Assembly (NCBI GenBank): GCA_034111645.1
Contig: JAWUWW010000010.1
Coordinates: 62,001-126,000, forward strand
DNA: 64,000 bases
Direction: 5' to 3'
Origin: CANLBN01 sp034111645
GTDB taxonomy: Bacteria > Pseudomonadota > Gammaproteobacteria > Pseudomonadales > Cellvibrionaceae
Positions 56,088 through 64,000 of the stretch are shown here, piece by piece; position 1 is the stretch's first letter; each line of letters begins with the position of its first letter. The position numbers and the translations under genes are program-made. The notes under the pieces were generated by a model. The model was given only the letters and a program-made list of their open reading frames with translations, ran no database searches and was not told the DNA's origin.

Positions 56088-57026
56088 ATGATCAATATCT
56101 TGTTAGAAATCATTCCTATTTTTGTGCTCATACTGTTGGGTTTTGGCTTGATGCGTTTTAGTATCCCAAGCCTAGAGTTTTGGCATTTAAACGACAAACT
56201 CGTTTATTGGGTGTTAATTCCTTCGCTGTTATTTAATAGAACCTCGCGTATTGAGCTTAGCGCCGATTTAATTGGAAATTATGCCTTGGTCATTTATAGT
56301 GCTTTTTTTGCGGCGGTTATTTTAGCACTTTTTGTATCTAAACTTTTTAAGTGGTCGGCGCCATCAATGACCTCTGTTATGCAGGGGTCGGCAAGACACA
56401 ATACTTTTATTGTGTTGGCCGTTGCTGAGAGCTTATATGGCTCTAGTGGCTTATCGACCGCTGCCTTAGGCTCGGCTATTTTAATTCCTATTACCAATAT
56501 TTCTATGGTTATTTTAATGGTCTGGAATTTAAGTGAAGGCGAAAAATTGCATAAGCTTTTTTTAAGTACCTTACGCGAGCTTGCAAGAAACCCGCTGATT
56601 ATTGCGGTGCTGCTTGGTATTAGTTTTAATCTTTTACAATGGCAGAATGTGCCAGTGTTGCATGAGACAACACGTCTGTTAGGGGCAGCGGCATTGCCTA
56701 TCGTATTATTATGCGTAGGTGCCAATATTAAAGTAGAAAATTTCACTAGCCGTTGGTTACCTGTTGCCGTCTCATGCATATTAAAAATGATTGCCTTCCC
56801 CGCCATCATATTTTTTACCTGTGTCTATCTAGAGCTAAATGCGGTTCAAACCTCTATTGCTGTTTTGTTTGGTGCGGTGCCGACAGCTGCAGCGGGATAT
56901 ATTTTAGCGAAACAGCTAGGTGGGGACGCGCCCTTGATGGCAACGATTGTTGTGGTTCAAACAGGCTTATCAATTATTACAATCCCAATTACCATGGCAT
57001 TAGTGGGCATATACTTCGGCGTTTAA
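56088..57026 (+). CDS. AEC-family transporter (second)
   Basis: The 312-residue protein has about ten membrane helices with the AEC layout: EIIPIFVLILLGFGLMRF at the start, a middle NPLIIAVLLGISFN helix, and the closing PTAAAGYILAKQLGGDAPLMA loop before the last helix. It resembles the carrier at 21743 in layout and motifs but is not a recent copy at the sequence level. The last 90 bases of the gene are repeated twice more directly downstream (57028-57194). The substrate is unknown. Confidence 0.88.
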   Translation: MINILLEIIPIFVLILLGFGLMRFSIPSLEFWHLNDKLVYWVLIPSLLFNRTSRIELSADLIGNYALVIYSAFFAAVILALFVSKLFKWSAPSMTSVMQGSARHNTFIVLAVAESLYGSSGLSTAALGSAILIPITNISMVILMVWNLSEGEKLHKLFLSTLRELARNPLIIAVLLGISFNLLQWQNVPVLHETTRLLGAAALPIVLLCVGANIKVENFTSRWLPVAVSCILKMIAFPAIIFFTCVYLELNAVQTSIAVLFGAVPTAAAGYILAKQLGGDAPLMATIVVVQTGLSIITIPITMALVGIYFGV

Positions 57027-57194
57027 CATGACAGTTGTTCAAACAGGGCTGCTAATTATTTATTACAATCCCAATTACGATGGTATTAGCGGGCATGTAC
57101 TTCGGTGTTTAACATGGCAGTTGTTCAAACAGGCTTATCAATTATTACAATCCCAATTACGATGGTATTAGTGGGCATATACTTCGGCGTTTAA
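56937..57194 (+). repeat. Three tandem copies of the 3' end of the AEC gene
   Basis: Copy 1 (56937-57026) is the coding end of the carrier. Copy 2 (57028-57112) carries a four-base net insertion that shifts its frame. Copy 3 (57114-57194) remains an intact ATG-to-TAA reading frame of 26 codons that repeats the last membrane helix almost exactly. Each copy begins ATGGCA or ATGACA and ends GTTTAA. Confidence 0.9.
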
Positions 57195-57272
57195 CGGCCT
57201 CGCGTTTAAGCGAATAATTAATAAATAAAAAGTAATTTTTAAATTGAAATATGAAGGGATAATTTTGATTTA

Positions 57273-57296
57273 ATGAGTGCAGTTGATCGCACTCAT
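57273..57296. terminator. Bidirectional hairpin terminator
   Basis: ATGAGTGC and GCACTCAT form a perfect 8-bp stem with an 8-base loop, followed on the plus strand by ATTATTTTT. It lies between the AEC gene with its repeats and the convergent GGDEF gene, the expected place for a shared terminator. Confidence 0.75.
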
Positions 57297-57327
57297 ATTA
57301 TTTTTGCTATATTTTTAGGTTTAAACT

Positions 57328-58959
57328 CTAAGCTTCTTGAGCAGCACTAAAGCATCGATATTGATTGCGTCCAGAATTTTTTGCTTCATATAATGCTTGA
57401 TCAGCTTGGTCTAATATATGTTTAGGGTCGATAGTTTCTTCATTAGGAAAGAACGTCATCCCAATAGACGTTCCAATACTAAGTGAGTGCTCGTTAATTT
57501 CGAAGGGTTTTTTTATTGCTTCAAGTAGTTTTTGTGCAACAACTTGTGCCTGGTCCGGGCTTATCTCCTCTAAAATAATGGCAAATTCATCTCCGCCTAA
57601 ACGTACTGCCGTATCACCTATGCGAATATGTTGGCTTAGTCTTTTGGCGCACATTTGTAAAACTTTATCACCGATAGCGTGGCCTAGTTCATCGTTTATT
57701 TTTTTAAAATAATCGAGATCGATATAAAACACAGCATGATGTCTATCACAGCGATGAAGTTGGTCGGTAAGATGTGGTAGTCGGGTGAAAAAAAGACTAC
57801 GATTAGCAAGCCCCGTTAGTGAATCATGATTGGCTAAATGTTCATGCTCTAAAGAGGTTTCTTTAATATTGCTGACAAGGTCTTTTAGCCAACTCATATA
57901 ATTATTAATGCCTTTGGCAATATGGGTAACTTCATCGTTGCCGTTGTCTATAATTTTTATCGAAAAATCACTATCGTTGATGCTGCGAGTGAGTAGGGCA
58001 TCAATATTACGAATGCGTGAAATAATATTTCTTGCAATATAATAAGATAAGCCGATTAGCGCTAAAATAATAACTGCCATCATAACGCCGCCCACTATTA
58101 AATAACGTTGGCTTTGAGCTAACATCTGTTGAGATTGATTTTGGATGTATAAAGCCTGTTCATCTACAAGGTTCTTGATTGCTTCAATTCGTTGTGTCGC
58201 AAGAGGAAACCATTGTTCGGGAGTTGGGCCTTGAATGTTATCGAGCTCGTTATATTGATTGATAAAATTATTTTGAATAGAGTCAATTTGCGTAAATATC
58301 GATGATCTTATTAAGTCAAAGAGAGCCGCCTTAGTATGAAACTGCCTGTTATTTATCAGTGTTGCTAAGCCAGTGTCTAAATCTTTGATGTTAGCATAAA
58401 TGTTTGCATAATCTTCAATGGATGCTGAGCCTTTAGCGTATATACCATTAAGGTATCCACGACTTTGGCCAGATCTTTCCTCTAACCATTGCATCATCAC
58501 CATATTATCTAATTCGCTTCGGAGACTGGTGTCTTTAACAAGGGTTGTTAGTAGGTCAATGGTATCGATGGCTTTTTTATTAAGCGATGAATAATAAGCA
58601 AACGCCTTGCTATTATGATTGAGTTGATCAACATTCTTGCGGACATTGTTTTTTTGTTGGAGTAAATCGATGAGTTTATCGAGATCGGCATTTATATTGT
58701 CTAAATCACCTTGATTGGTATTAATAAAGGTCTGTAGGTCAGCAACAGATTGATCAGCCTTTTTGCGCTGAAGCATTACTTTTTCTTTACCTTGAGTACC
58801 GTCGCTGCCTAAAAAGCCAGCCGTAAGACCTCTCTCTACCGCATGTTCATGTGCAATATGATCTAACTTTAATGCAAGCTCAATAATTACGACTGTCTGA
58901 TAACTATATGTTTGAATATCGAACAGCTCTTTGCCTTTATGAAACAAAAGAGCTGTCAA
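57328..58959 (-). CDS. NIT-HAMP-GGDEF diguanylate cyclase, start region damaged
   Basis: Visible domains: a nitrate/nitrite-sensing NIT-type periplasmic region (VERGLTAGFLGSDG near 41), a membrane helix at about 287-308, a HAMP segment to about 355, and an intact GGDEF domain (GGDEF 455-459, RIGD inhibitory site five residues before). The only usable start in frame is a TTG at 58959, which leaves the NIT region without its first membrane helix. That helix is encoded in frame just upstream, behind a TGA at 59011-59013, and a normal ATG with AAGG lies at 59025. The gene may be a pseudogene, be misread at this site, or start at a non-standard codon. Confidence 0.8.
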   Translation of the reverse strand: MTALLFHKGKELFDIQTYSYQTVVIIELALKLDHIAHEHAVERGLTAGFLGSDGTQGKEKVMLQRKKADQSVADLQTFINTNQGDLDNINADLDKLIDLLQQKNNVRKNVDQLNHNSKAFAYYSSLNKKAIDTIDLLTTLVKDTSLRSELDNMVMMQWLEERSGQSRGYLNGIYAKGSASIEDYANIYANIKDLDTGLATLINNRQFHTKAALFDLIRSSIFTQIDSIQNNFINQYNELDNIQGPTPEQWFPLATQRIEAIKNLVDEQALYIQNQSQQMLAQSQRYLIVGGVMMAVIILALIGLSYYIARNIISRIRNIDALLTRSINDSDFSIKIIDNGNDEVTHIAKGINNYMSWLKDLVSNIKETSLEHEHLANHDSLTGLANRSLFFTRLPHLTDQLHRCDRHHAVFYIDLDYFKKINDELGHAIGDKVLQMCAKRLSQHIRIGDTAVRLGGDEFAIILEEISPDQAQVVAQKLLEAIKKPFEINEHSLSIGTSIGMTFFPNEETIDPKHILDQADQALYEAKNSGRNQYRCFSAAQEA

Positions 58960-59025
58960 TAAAATTAGTGGCAGAGTCGATAAGAGCAGCAGTTTTATGC
59001 TTATAGAGAGTCAAGAAAACAGCAT

Positions 59026-59359
59026 TAATGTTTTGCCTTTATAGTCTAGGTAATCTCGATAAGTTTAGACTATGAATCTGGTTAGTTTAGATTATGATAT
59101 AGATTAGTATAGGCTATGATAATGTTAAGAGTCTTGATTGGTTTTTTTCAAAATCAATTATAAATTTGGCGCTATTTTGTGAATGTCGATGGGATGATCT
59201 TAGCTAAAAGATAAGAATTAAGTCTCTCTGATCATATCTTTATTAAGCAATGATCCATTAATTCAATCTATGCGCATATGATTTTTAGATAACACATTTC
59301 CACATAAAACTAATTACACAACAACATAATAAAAGTATAACTAATTAAAGGAGCATAAA
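59026..59359. other. Divergent intergenic region with 22-bp tandem repeat
   Basis: No gene is visible. It holds the repeat at 59042-59125 near the GGDEF gene and the promoter of the secreted MBL gene on the other side. Confidence 0.6.
59042..59125. repeat. Degenerate 22-bp tandem repeat, about four copies
   Basis: GTTTAGACTATGA (59063), GTTTAGATTATGA (59085) and GTATAGGCTATGA (59107) are spaced exactly 22 bases, two turns of the helix. A weaker copy (TAGTCTAGGTAATCT) precedes them from 59042. The spacing suits repeated protein binding on one face of DNA. Confidence 0.7.
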
Positions 59360-60358
59360 ATGAACCTCAATCAGATCATACCTAAAGCTGCAATCATGTC
59401 GCTTGCGACACTTTCTGCCGCCGTAGGCATAACAATTTTATCGACCCAAAGCGCTGTCGCTGCCGATGTAAAAATTACTTCTCTTGGCAGTATGGAAGGC
59501 GAGTTCTGCCAGCTTGATCGCGCTATGATATTTGAAGACCCCGATGGTACGCGTGTACTTTATGATCCAGGCCGCACTGTAGCGGGCGCTGATGATCCAC
59601 GATTGGGTAAAATTGATGTGATTCTTGTCAGTCATATGCATGGCGATCACGTTGGCGATAAGCATATTGCCAACGTCGGTAGTGGTGAGTGCAGTGAAAC
59701 GGCTTTTCCTGTTGATGCTTTGCCTAATACAAGTGCCGTCAACATAGCGATGTCGAAAGGCGCGGTTATTATGACGGGTAGCGAAATGCCAAAGTTTTTT
59801 GCAAATAAGTTAGCAGCGCTTGGTGGCGACCCTAAAAAATCTGAGCTAGTACGTTTTGGTGCATCAAAAAATGTCGGTGGCGTCACTATTACAACGGTTC
59901 CTGCCGCACACTCTAATGGCATATCTGCCGAAATGATTGGTGGTGAACTAGGTAAGTTGTTAGCAAGCTCTGGTGTTGGTGCATATGCCGGTCCACCTAC
60001 AGGTTACGTGTTAACTTTTTCTAATGGACTTGTTGCCTATCTTTCTGGCGATACAGGTATAACGGCTGAGCAAAAAACCGTTGTTGGTGATTATTATAAA
60101 GCCAGCTTAGTGGTGATGAATATTGGCGATACCTTTACTACTGGCCCAAAAGAGGCGGCATGGGTTGTTAATAAGCTAGTAAAACCCAAGTCGGTTATTG
60201 CCTCTCATGCTAACCAACCATCAACAAAAGATGGTAAGGTTATTGAAGGTACGCGCGTAGAAAGCTTTATTAAAATGAGTAAAGTGCCAGTGTATGTGCC
60301 ATTAAGTGGTGTGACGATGAGTTTCAATATGAAAGGCGTTTGTACGGAAGGTTGTTAG
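59360..60358 (+). CDS. Secreted MBL-fold hydrolase
   Basis: The N-terminus is a signal peptide (hydrophobic core about 10-30, ending SAVAA), so the enzyme is periplasmic or exported. The metal motif is SHMHGDHVGD near 93-102. Additional ligand candidates are PAAHSNG near 184 and LSGDTGIT near 226, with a closing ASHANQPS His. The group resembles UlaG-type and related MBL lactonase-like proteins but I cannot name a substrate. AAAGGAG lies seven bases before the ATG. Cys residues near 49 and 112 and at the end may form disulphides. Confidence 0.85.
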   Translation: MNLNQIIPKAAIMSLATLSAAVGITILSTQSAVAADVKITSLGSMEGEFCQLDRAMIFEDPDGTRVLYDPGRTVAGADDPRLGKIDVILVSHMHGDHVGDKHIANVGSGECSETAFPVDALPNTSAVNIAMSKGAVIMTGSEMPKFFANKLAALGGDPKKSELVRFGASKNVGGVTITTVPAAHSNGISAEMIGGELGKLLASSGVGAYAGPPTGYVLTFSNGLVAYLSGDTGITAEQKTVVGDYYKASLVVMNIGDTFTTGPKEAAWVVNKLVKPKSVIASHANQPSTKDGKVIEGTRVESFIKMSKVPVYVPLSGVTMSFNMKGVCTEGC

Positions 60359-60371
60359 ATTTTTAGTTAGA

Positions 60372-60397
60372 TTAGCGCTAAATATTTTTAGCACTAA
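60372..60397 (+). terminator. Hairpin after the secreted MBL gene
   Basis: TTAGCGCTAAA and TTTAGCACTAA form an 11-bp stem with a single C-A mismatch and a TATT loop, 13 bases past the stop. The following T run is weak. Confidence 0.55.
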
Positions 60398-60500
60398 TTG
60401 TATCCATCAGTTTTTTAACACTAATTTTTTGTAAATTTCAATGTAAAGCCCAATGAAGAACCCAATGTAATTACAATGAAAAAATGGGTATAAAAAGACT

Positions 60501-60552
60501 GATGATCCTATGTTGCCTAACAGATGATCCTATGTTGCCTAGATGTTGCCTA
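60501..60552. repeat. 22-bp direct repeat, two full copies and one partial
   Basis: GATGATCCTATGTTGCCTA occurs at 60501-60519 and 60523-60541; a shortened copy GATGTTGCCTA follows at 60542-60552. It lies about 250 bases upstream of the aldehyde dehydrogenase. Confidence 0.8.
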
Positions 60553-60584
60553 GATGGAATAGTTAATCAGTGATTCTTCACTCC

Positions 60585-60612
60585 CCATTATCCATTATCC
60601 ATTATCCACTAT
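60585..60612. repeat. Four-copy 7-bp tandem repeat
   Basis: CCATTAT is repeated three times without interruption, then once as CCACTAT. The repeat lies about 190 bases upstream of the aldehyde dehydrogenase start. Such units can change copy number by slippage. Confidence 0.85.
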
Positions 60613-60801
60613 GGGCGATATATGCTTCAGCATAAAATTCAATAGCCTGCTTTTTATTGTAGATTGAGACAAATGAGGGCCTTAATCTTTGTTATACTAC
60701 TGCGCTTTGAAGCGTTTGACGGTAACAGAGATGTTTGCCAACTTTAGGAGCTGTTATAGCATAGCGAATTTTCATAAAAGCATAAAACAATAGGAACTCA
60801 C

Positions 60802-62244
60802 ATGAGCCCACACTATCCATCACTGGTCGCAGGCATAGAAGATTCTGGTAATCATAAAGACATAACTTCACCTTACGATGGCTCTGTTATCGGTACCGTT
60901 TCCACCGTTGATCCCCTAGGCGCTAAACTCGCCTTAAAAACTGCTTACGAAATTTATCGCGACCGCAGCCGCTGGTTATCGAAAGTAAAGCGTATCGAGG
61001 TATTAGAAAAAACGGCAGCCATTATGCGAGAGCGTTTTGATGAGCTCACCAAAGAATCTGCCCGTGAAGGGGGTAAGCCTCTCACAGATTCCATCGTTGA
61101 AGTTAATCGCGCCATCGATGGCGTACTCAATTGTATAGACTGCATTCGTAGCGATGCAGGGGTTGAGATCCCAATGGGAATTACCGCTGCATCTGAAGGG
61201 CATATTGCCTTTACTCGTCACGAACCTATTGGTGTTGTTGTGGCCGTAAGTGCATTTAATCATCCATTAAATCTTATTGTTCACCAAGTTTGTCCCGCCA
61301 TTGCCACCGGCTGCCCGTTTATCGTTAAACCTGCAGGCGCCACTCCTATTACCTGCCTACGTTTTGTGAAAATTTTACACGAAGCAGGCTTACCCGAAGA
61401 GTATGGACAAGCCCTTGTTACTGATTCAAACACAACGGCAACAGCACTGGTGACCGATGAGCGTGTGGGTTTCTTTAGCTTTATTGGGAGTGCGGCTGTC
61501 GGCTGGATGTTAAAATCTAAACTGGCACCCGGTGTTCGTTGCGCCCTTGAGCATGGCGGTGTTGCCCCCATTATTGTGGAAGCCGATGGCGATTTAGACG
61601 ATGCCGCACCGCTACTAGCCAAAGGCGGTTTTTATCATGCAGGTCAAGTGTGCGTATCGGTACAGCGGGTATTTGCACACCGTGATATCGCTCGAGATCT
61701 GGCTAGTCGTATTGCTACACTTGGGAGCGCCATGAAAATTGGTGATCCCATCTCGGCGGATACCGAGATTGGCCCGCTAATTAACTCAAAAGAAGTTGAT
61801 CGTATTGATCAGTGGGTACAAGAGGCAATCGAGGCGGGTGCCGAGGTTCTGTGTGGTGGTAAGCGTTTACCCAACAACTGCTATGAGGCCACCGTACTAT
61901 TAAACCCACCCAAGGACTGCACTATTAGTAAAACCGAAGTCTTTGGCCCTGTTATTTGTGTTTATAGTTATGATGACGTAGACGAGGCAATTGCCGAAGC
62001 TAATTCGCTGATGTTCTCTTTTCAAGCGGCGGTGTTCACCAAAAACATTGACAAGGCGCTACATTTTTATACCCAAATTGATGCGGCCGCTGTGATGATT
62101 AACACCCACACCGCATTTCGCGTAGATTGGATGCCCTTCGCTGGTTTAAAGCATTCCGGCCATGGTGTTGGCGGAATTCCTTATACCTATGAAGAAATGC
62201 AAGTGACTAAACTAGCCGTCATTCGCTCACCATCATTGGCATAA
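60802..62244 (+). CDS. NAD(P)-dependent aldehyde dehydrogenase family protein
   Basis: The 480-residue enzyme has the ALDH motifs: the Asn in SAFNHPLNL (Asn153), a Lys-Pro-Ala loop VKPAGATP, the GSAAVG cofactor turn near 229, the general-base Glu250 in LEHGGVAP and the nucleophile Cys284 in HAGQVCVSVQRV. The KTEVFGPV block near 377 is also typical. The Glu motif reads LEHGG where most ALDHs have LELGG, a small change. Its substrate is unknown. It ends convergently with the sigma-54 regulator. Confidence 0.9.
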   Translation: MSPHYPSLVAGIEDSGNHKDITSPYDGSVIGTVSTVDPLGAKLALKTAYEIYRDRSRWLSKVKRIEVLEKTAAIMRERFDELTKESAREGGKPLTDSIVEVNRAIDGVLNCIDCIRSDAGVEIPMGITAASEGHIAFTRHEPIGVVVAVSAFNHPLNLIVHQVCPAIATGCPFIVKPAGATPITCLRFVKILHEAGLPEEYGQALVTDSNTTATALVTDERVGFFSFIGSAAVGWMLKSKLAPGVRCALEHGGVAPIIVEADGDLDDAAPLLAKGGFYHAGQVCVSVQRVFAHRDIARDLASRIATLGSAMKIGDPISADTEIGPLINSKEVDRIDQWVQEAIEAGAEVLCGGKRLPNNCYEATVLLNPPKDCTISKTEVFGPVICVYSYDDVDEAIAEANSLMFSFQAAVFTKNIDKALHFYTQIDAAAVMINTHTAFRVDWMPFAGLKHSGHGVGGIPYTYEEMQVTKLAVIRSPSLA

Positions 62245-62267
62245 AAAAGGATATGCATTTTTCAGGT

Positions 62268-62286
62268 GCCCTAAGTCCTTTAGGGC
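62268..62286. terminator. Hairpin between ALDH and sigma-54 regulator
   Basis: GCCCTAA and TTAGGGC form a perfect 7-bp stem with a 5-base loop, 23 bases after the ALDH stop. A second weaker hairpin (AAAGAGT with ACTCTTT) follows near 62337-62371. Neither has a long T run. Confidence 0.45.
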
Positions 62287-62472
62287 AAGGGGCATGAATG
62301 TGGGATGTGCTTCTTTAGTTCGATTCTTTGCTCATACAAAGAGTCGAACTCGACCAAAGGCGAAACTCTTTAATCTACAGTAAAAATACTTGAAGTGGTT
62401 CAGTTCGCGGAAATGACGCGAGGGAAAAATTAATGCTAAACCGGCATGTACTTCATTTATACAGGTCTCCTA

Positions 62473-64000
62473 TTAAAAATCACGAAGATCAATATTATAT
62501 TTTTTAATCCGCGAGGCAAGTGTTGTCGGCTTTAGCTCTAGCATTTCGGCGGCGCCATTTTTACCAAATACTTTACCTTCTGTGCGCTCTAGTGCTAATA
62601 AAATATTTCGGCGATCTTGGAGCTTAAGTTCAGTTTCTGTCATTATAGTATGTTGCTTGGTTAGAGTTTTTTGAGCAGAAGATTCCCTTGGTTCTAGTGA
62701 CGAAGTATCAAATCTTATCGTATCAGTTGTGGCGAGAATAACTTGACGCTCTATTACATTTTCTAATTCACGAATATTGCCGGGCCAGTGATATGCTTGG
62801 AGTTTTTCAAGCTCGGTGATGGGTAACTTTAAACCAACTTTTCCTGCTCTACTGCTGGATTTTTTTATAAAGTGCTGCGTCAATAATGGAATATCTTCTC
62901 GCCGTTCTCGCAATGGGATCGACTGCAGCGGAAACACATTTAATCGAAAATATAAATCTTCACGAAACTCTTGGCGCTCTACTAAAGCGCTTAAATCTCT
63001 GTTGGTGGCTGCAATAATCCGCACGTCGACTTTACGCGTTTTATTGTCGCCAATACGCTCTAATTCTTGCTCTTGTAAAACGCGCAGTAATTTACTTTGT
63101 AAATATAGGGGAATTTCGCCAACCTCATCAAGAAACAAAGTGCCGCCATCGGCTAATTCAAAACGTCCAGGGCGCTCGCTAGTGGCACCGGTAAAAGCGC
63201 CTTTTACATGCCCAAAGAATTCGCTTTCAAATAAATCAACGGGAATAGCCGCACAGTTAACGCGAATTAATGGTCTATCTGAGCGATGACTGTTTTCGTG
63301 AATAGCGCGAGCAATTAGCTCTTTGCCCGTGCCCGATTCACCATGTATTAATACCGTTGCCTCTGTTGGCGCCACAAGATTAATTTGTTGAAGTGCATTT
63401 TTAAGCGCCTGACTGTTGCCGATCATCTGATGAAAATTAAACTCTGAGCTAATTTCTTCTTGCAGATACGCTTTCTCCATTTCTAGTCTGTTCTTAAGAT
63501 GCTCAACTTCTTTAAGTGCCTCAATTAATTTTCGCTCTGCTGTTTTTTTTTGTGAGATGTCACGAAAAATAACCACGGCACCTACAATAAAACCGTTATC
63601 ATTAATGGGGGTGCTGGTGTATTGCACATCAACGGGTTCGCCCGCTTTATTCCAAAAAATATCTTCTTCAACGGTATGTACAACACCATCTTTGAAAGCG
63701 GCAAAAATTGGGCAATCTTGTATACTAAAATGGCTGCCATCGGTATAAGAATGGTGCACAGTAGTGTGCATATTACGACCTGCTAGCTCGAGCGCGGTAT
63801 AGCCTAAAATTTGCTGTGCGGCAGGATTAACAAATGTGGTTATGCCATCGGCATCAACACCATAAATACCTTCACCTGCTGCATCTAACAGCAGCCGATT
63901 TTCTCGTTCAAATTCTTGAAAGGTTCGTGATACCTGATTCCAATGTCCAATGCCTGACAAGTAATGTCTATGTGCATCTGCATGCTCTCGGTACTGATCA
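62473..64000 (-). CDS. Sigma-54-dependent transcriptional activator with PAS domain, 5'-truncated
   Basis: The frame is open to the right edge, so the start lies outside the window; the TTG at 63960 is probably internal. Visible order: a PAS domain (LLLDAAGEGIYGVDADGITTF, then the PAC end AVVIFRDISQKK), a coiled linker, then an AAA+ domain with Walker A GESGTGKE, GAFTGA (sigma-54 contact loop), Walker B LFLDEVGE and the arginine region FREDLYFRLNVFPL. A Fis-type helix-turn-helix closes it (NGAAEMLELKPTTLASRIKKY). It activates sigma-54 promoters in response to a PAS or upstream signal. The convergent ALDH is a possible but unproven target. Confidence 0.93.
   Translation of the reverse strand, partial: DQYREHADAHRHYLSGIGHWNQVSRTFQEFERENRLLLDAAGEGIYGVDADGITTFVNPAAQQILGYTALELAGRNMHTTVHHSYTDGSHFSIQDCPIFAAFKDGVVHTVEEDIFWNKAGEPVDVQYTSTPINDNGFIVGAVVIFRDISQKKTAERKLIEALKEVEHLKNRLEMEKAYLQEEISSEFNFHQMIGNSQALKNALQQINLVAPTEATVLIHGESGTGKELIARAIHENSHRSDRPLIRVNCAAIPVDLFESEFFGHVKGAFTGATSERPGRFELADGGTLFLDEVGEIPLYLQSKLLRVLQEQELERIGDNKTRKVDVRIIAATNRDLSALVERQEFREDLYFRLNVFPLQSIPLRERREDIPLLTQHFIKKSSSRAGKVGLKLPITELEKLQAYHWPGNIRELENVIERQVILATTDTIRFDTSSLEPRESSAQKTLTKQHTIMTETELKLQDRRNILLALERTEGKVFGKNGAAEMLELKPTTLASRIKKYNIDLRDF

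Larger units (their letters stand above)
60398..60801. other. Intergenic region upstream of aldehyde dehydrogenase
   Basis: No gene is visible. It contains two kinds of short tandem repeats at 60501-60552 and 60585-60612. A sigma-54 type -24/-12 promoter was looked for and not found convincingly. Confidence 0.5.

Noticed and set aside
56294..56809. Minus-strand 171-codon ORF inside the second AEC gene
   Set aside because: It lies fully inside a clear transporter gene on the other strand and its product resembles no family.
56950..57135. GTTCAAAC strings as tRNA T-loops
   Set aside because: They belong to the repeated end of the AEC gene; no acceptor or anticodon stems can be folded around them.
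60398..60801. A sigma-54 promoter for the aldehyde dehydrogenase
   Set aside because: No GG-N10-GC element with good flanks was found, so control by the convergent activator is not supported by the sequence.

Overview
The window looks like chromosome of an AT-rich, probably marine gammaproteobacterium. Evidence is the dapA-bamC pair, rsmJ, miaE, long-form queF, lpxL, fabV, tas, rhlE, dbpA and yheS, all typical of that class, together with TRAP and AEC transporters and many signalling genes. The exact lineage cannot be read from the sequence. No rRNA, tRNA, CRISPR array, prophage or insertion sequence was recognised. Both edges cut genes: a TRAP small permease on the left and a sigma-54 activator on the right.

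Layout. 1-4.2 kb: end of a TRAP transporter operon, a Cache-HAMP sensor with no output domain, and a small DUF4388-like protein. 4.2-19.9 kb: housekeeping and metabolism (GT2-like enzyme, miaE, fabV, tas, lpxL, dapA-bamC, an MBL hydrolase, a PilZ protein, rsmJ, a DUF4344 metallopeptidase, a 2-hydroxyacid dehydrogenase, a yadGH exporter, queF). 20-33.7 kb: a class III adenylate cyclase, an AEC carrier, rhlE, a NYN protein, yheS, a second YadGH-type exporter, dbpA and ETF-ubiquinone oxidoreductase. 33.7-35.5 kb: a REC-GGDEF-EAL protein whose receiver and GGDEF sites are both degenerate. 36.2-55.4 kb: one long minus-strand Tad/Flp pilus locus. 56-64 kb: a second AEC carrier whose 3' end is repeated in tandem, a NIT-HAMP-GGDEF gene with a damaged start, a secreted MBL protein, an aldehyde dehydrogenase, and a convergent sigma-54 regulator.

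The Tad locus is the most unusual part. Transcription runs flp, tadG, a tadE-like gene, a secreted unknown, a pseudopilin, cpaB/rcpC, secretin, tadA, tadB, tadC, DUF192, tadD, another tadE-like gene, then a CHASE2-TPR-Ser/Thr kinase, a PP2C phosphatase, a TPR/beta-barrel outer-membrane protein and a FecR-domain protein. The TadA ATPase carries an N-terminal FHA domain. No tadZ and no prepilin peptidase lie in the locus. The cluster therefore pairs a secretion machine with a kinase, a phosphatase and an FHA protein, recalling the PpkA/PppA/Fha control of type VI secretion. The CpaB homologue also carries a C-terminal domain of about ten Asp-Gly repeats.

Second-messenger signalling is dense: adenylate cyclase, PilZ, a likely c-di-GMP phosphodiesterase and a diguanylate cyclase. 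Several intergenic regions hold short tandem repeats (12, 22, 22 and 7 bp units) that no recognised feature explains.
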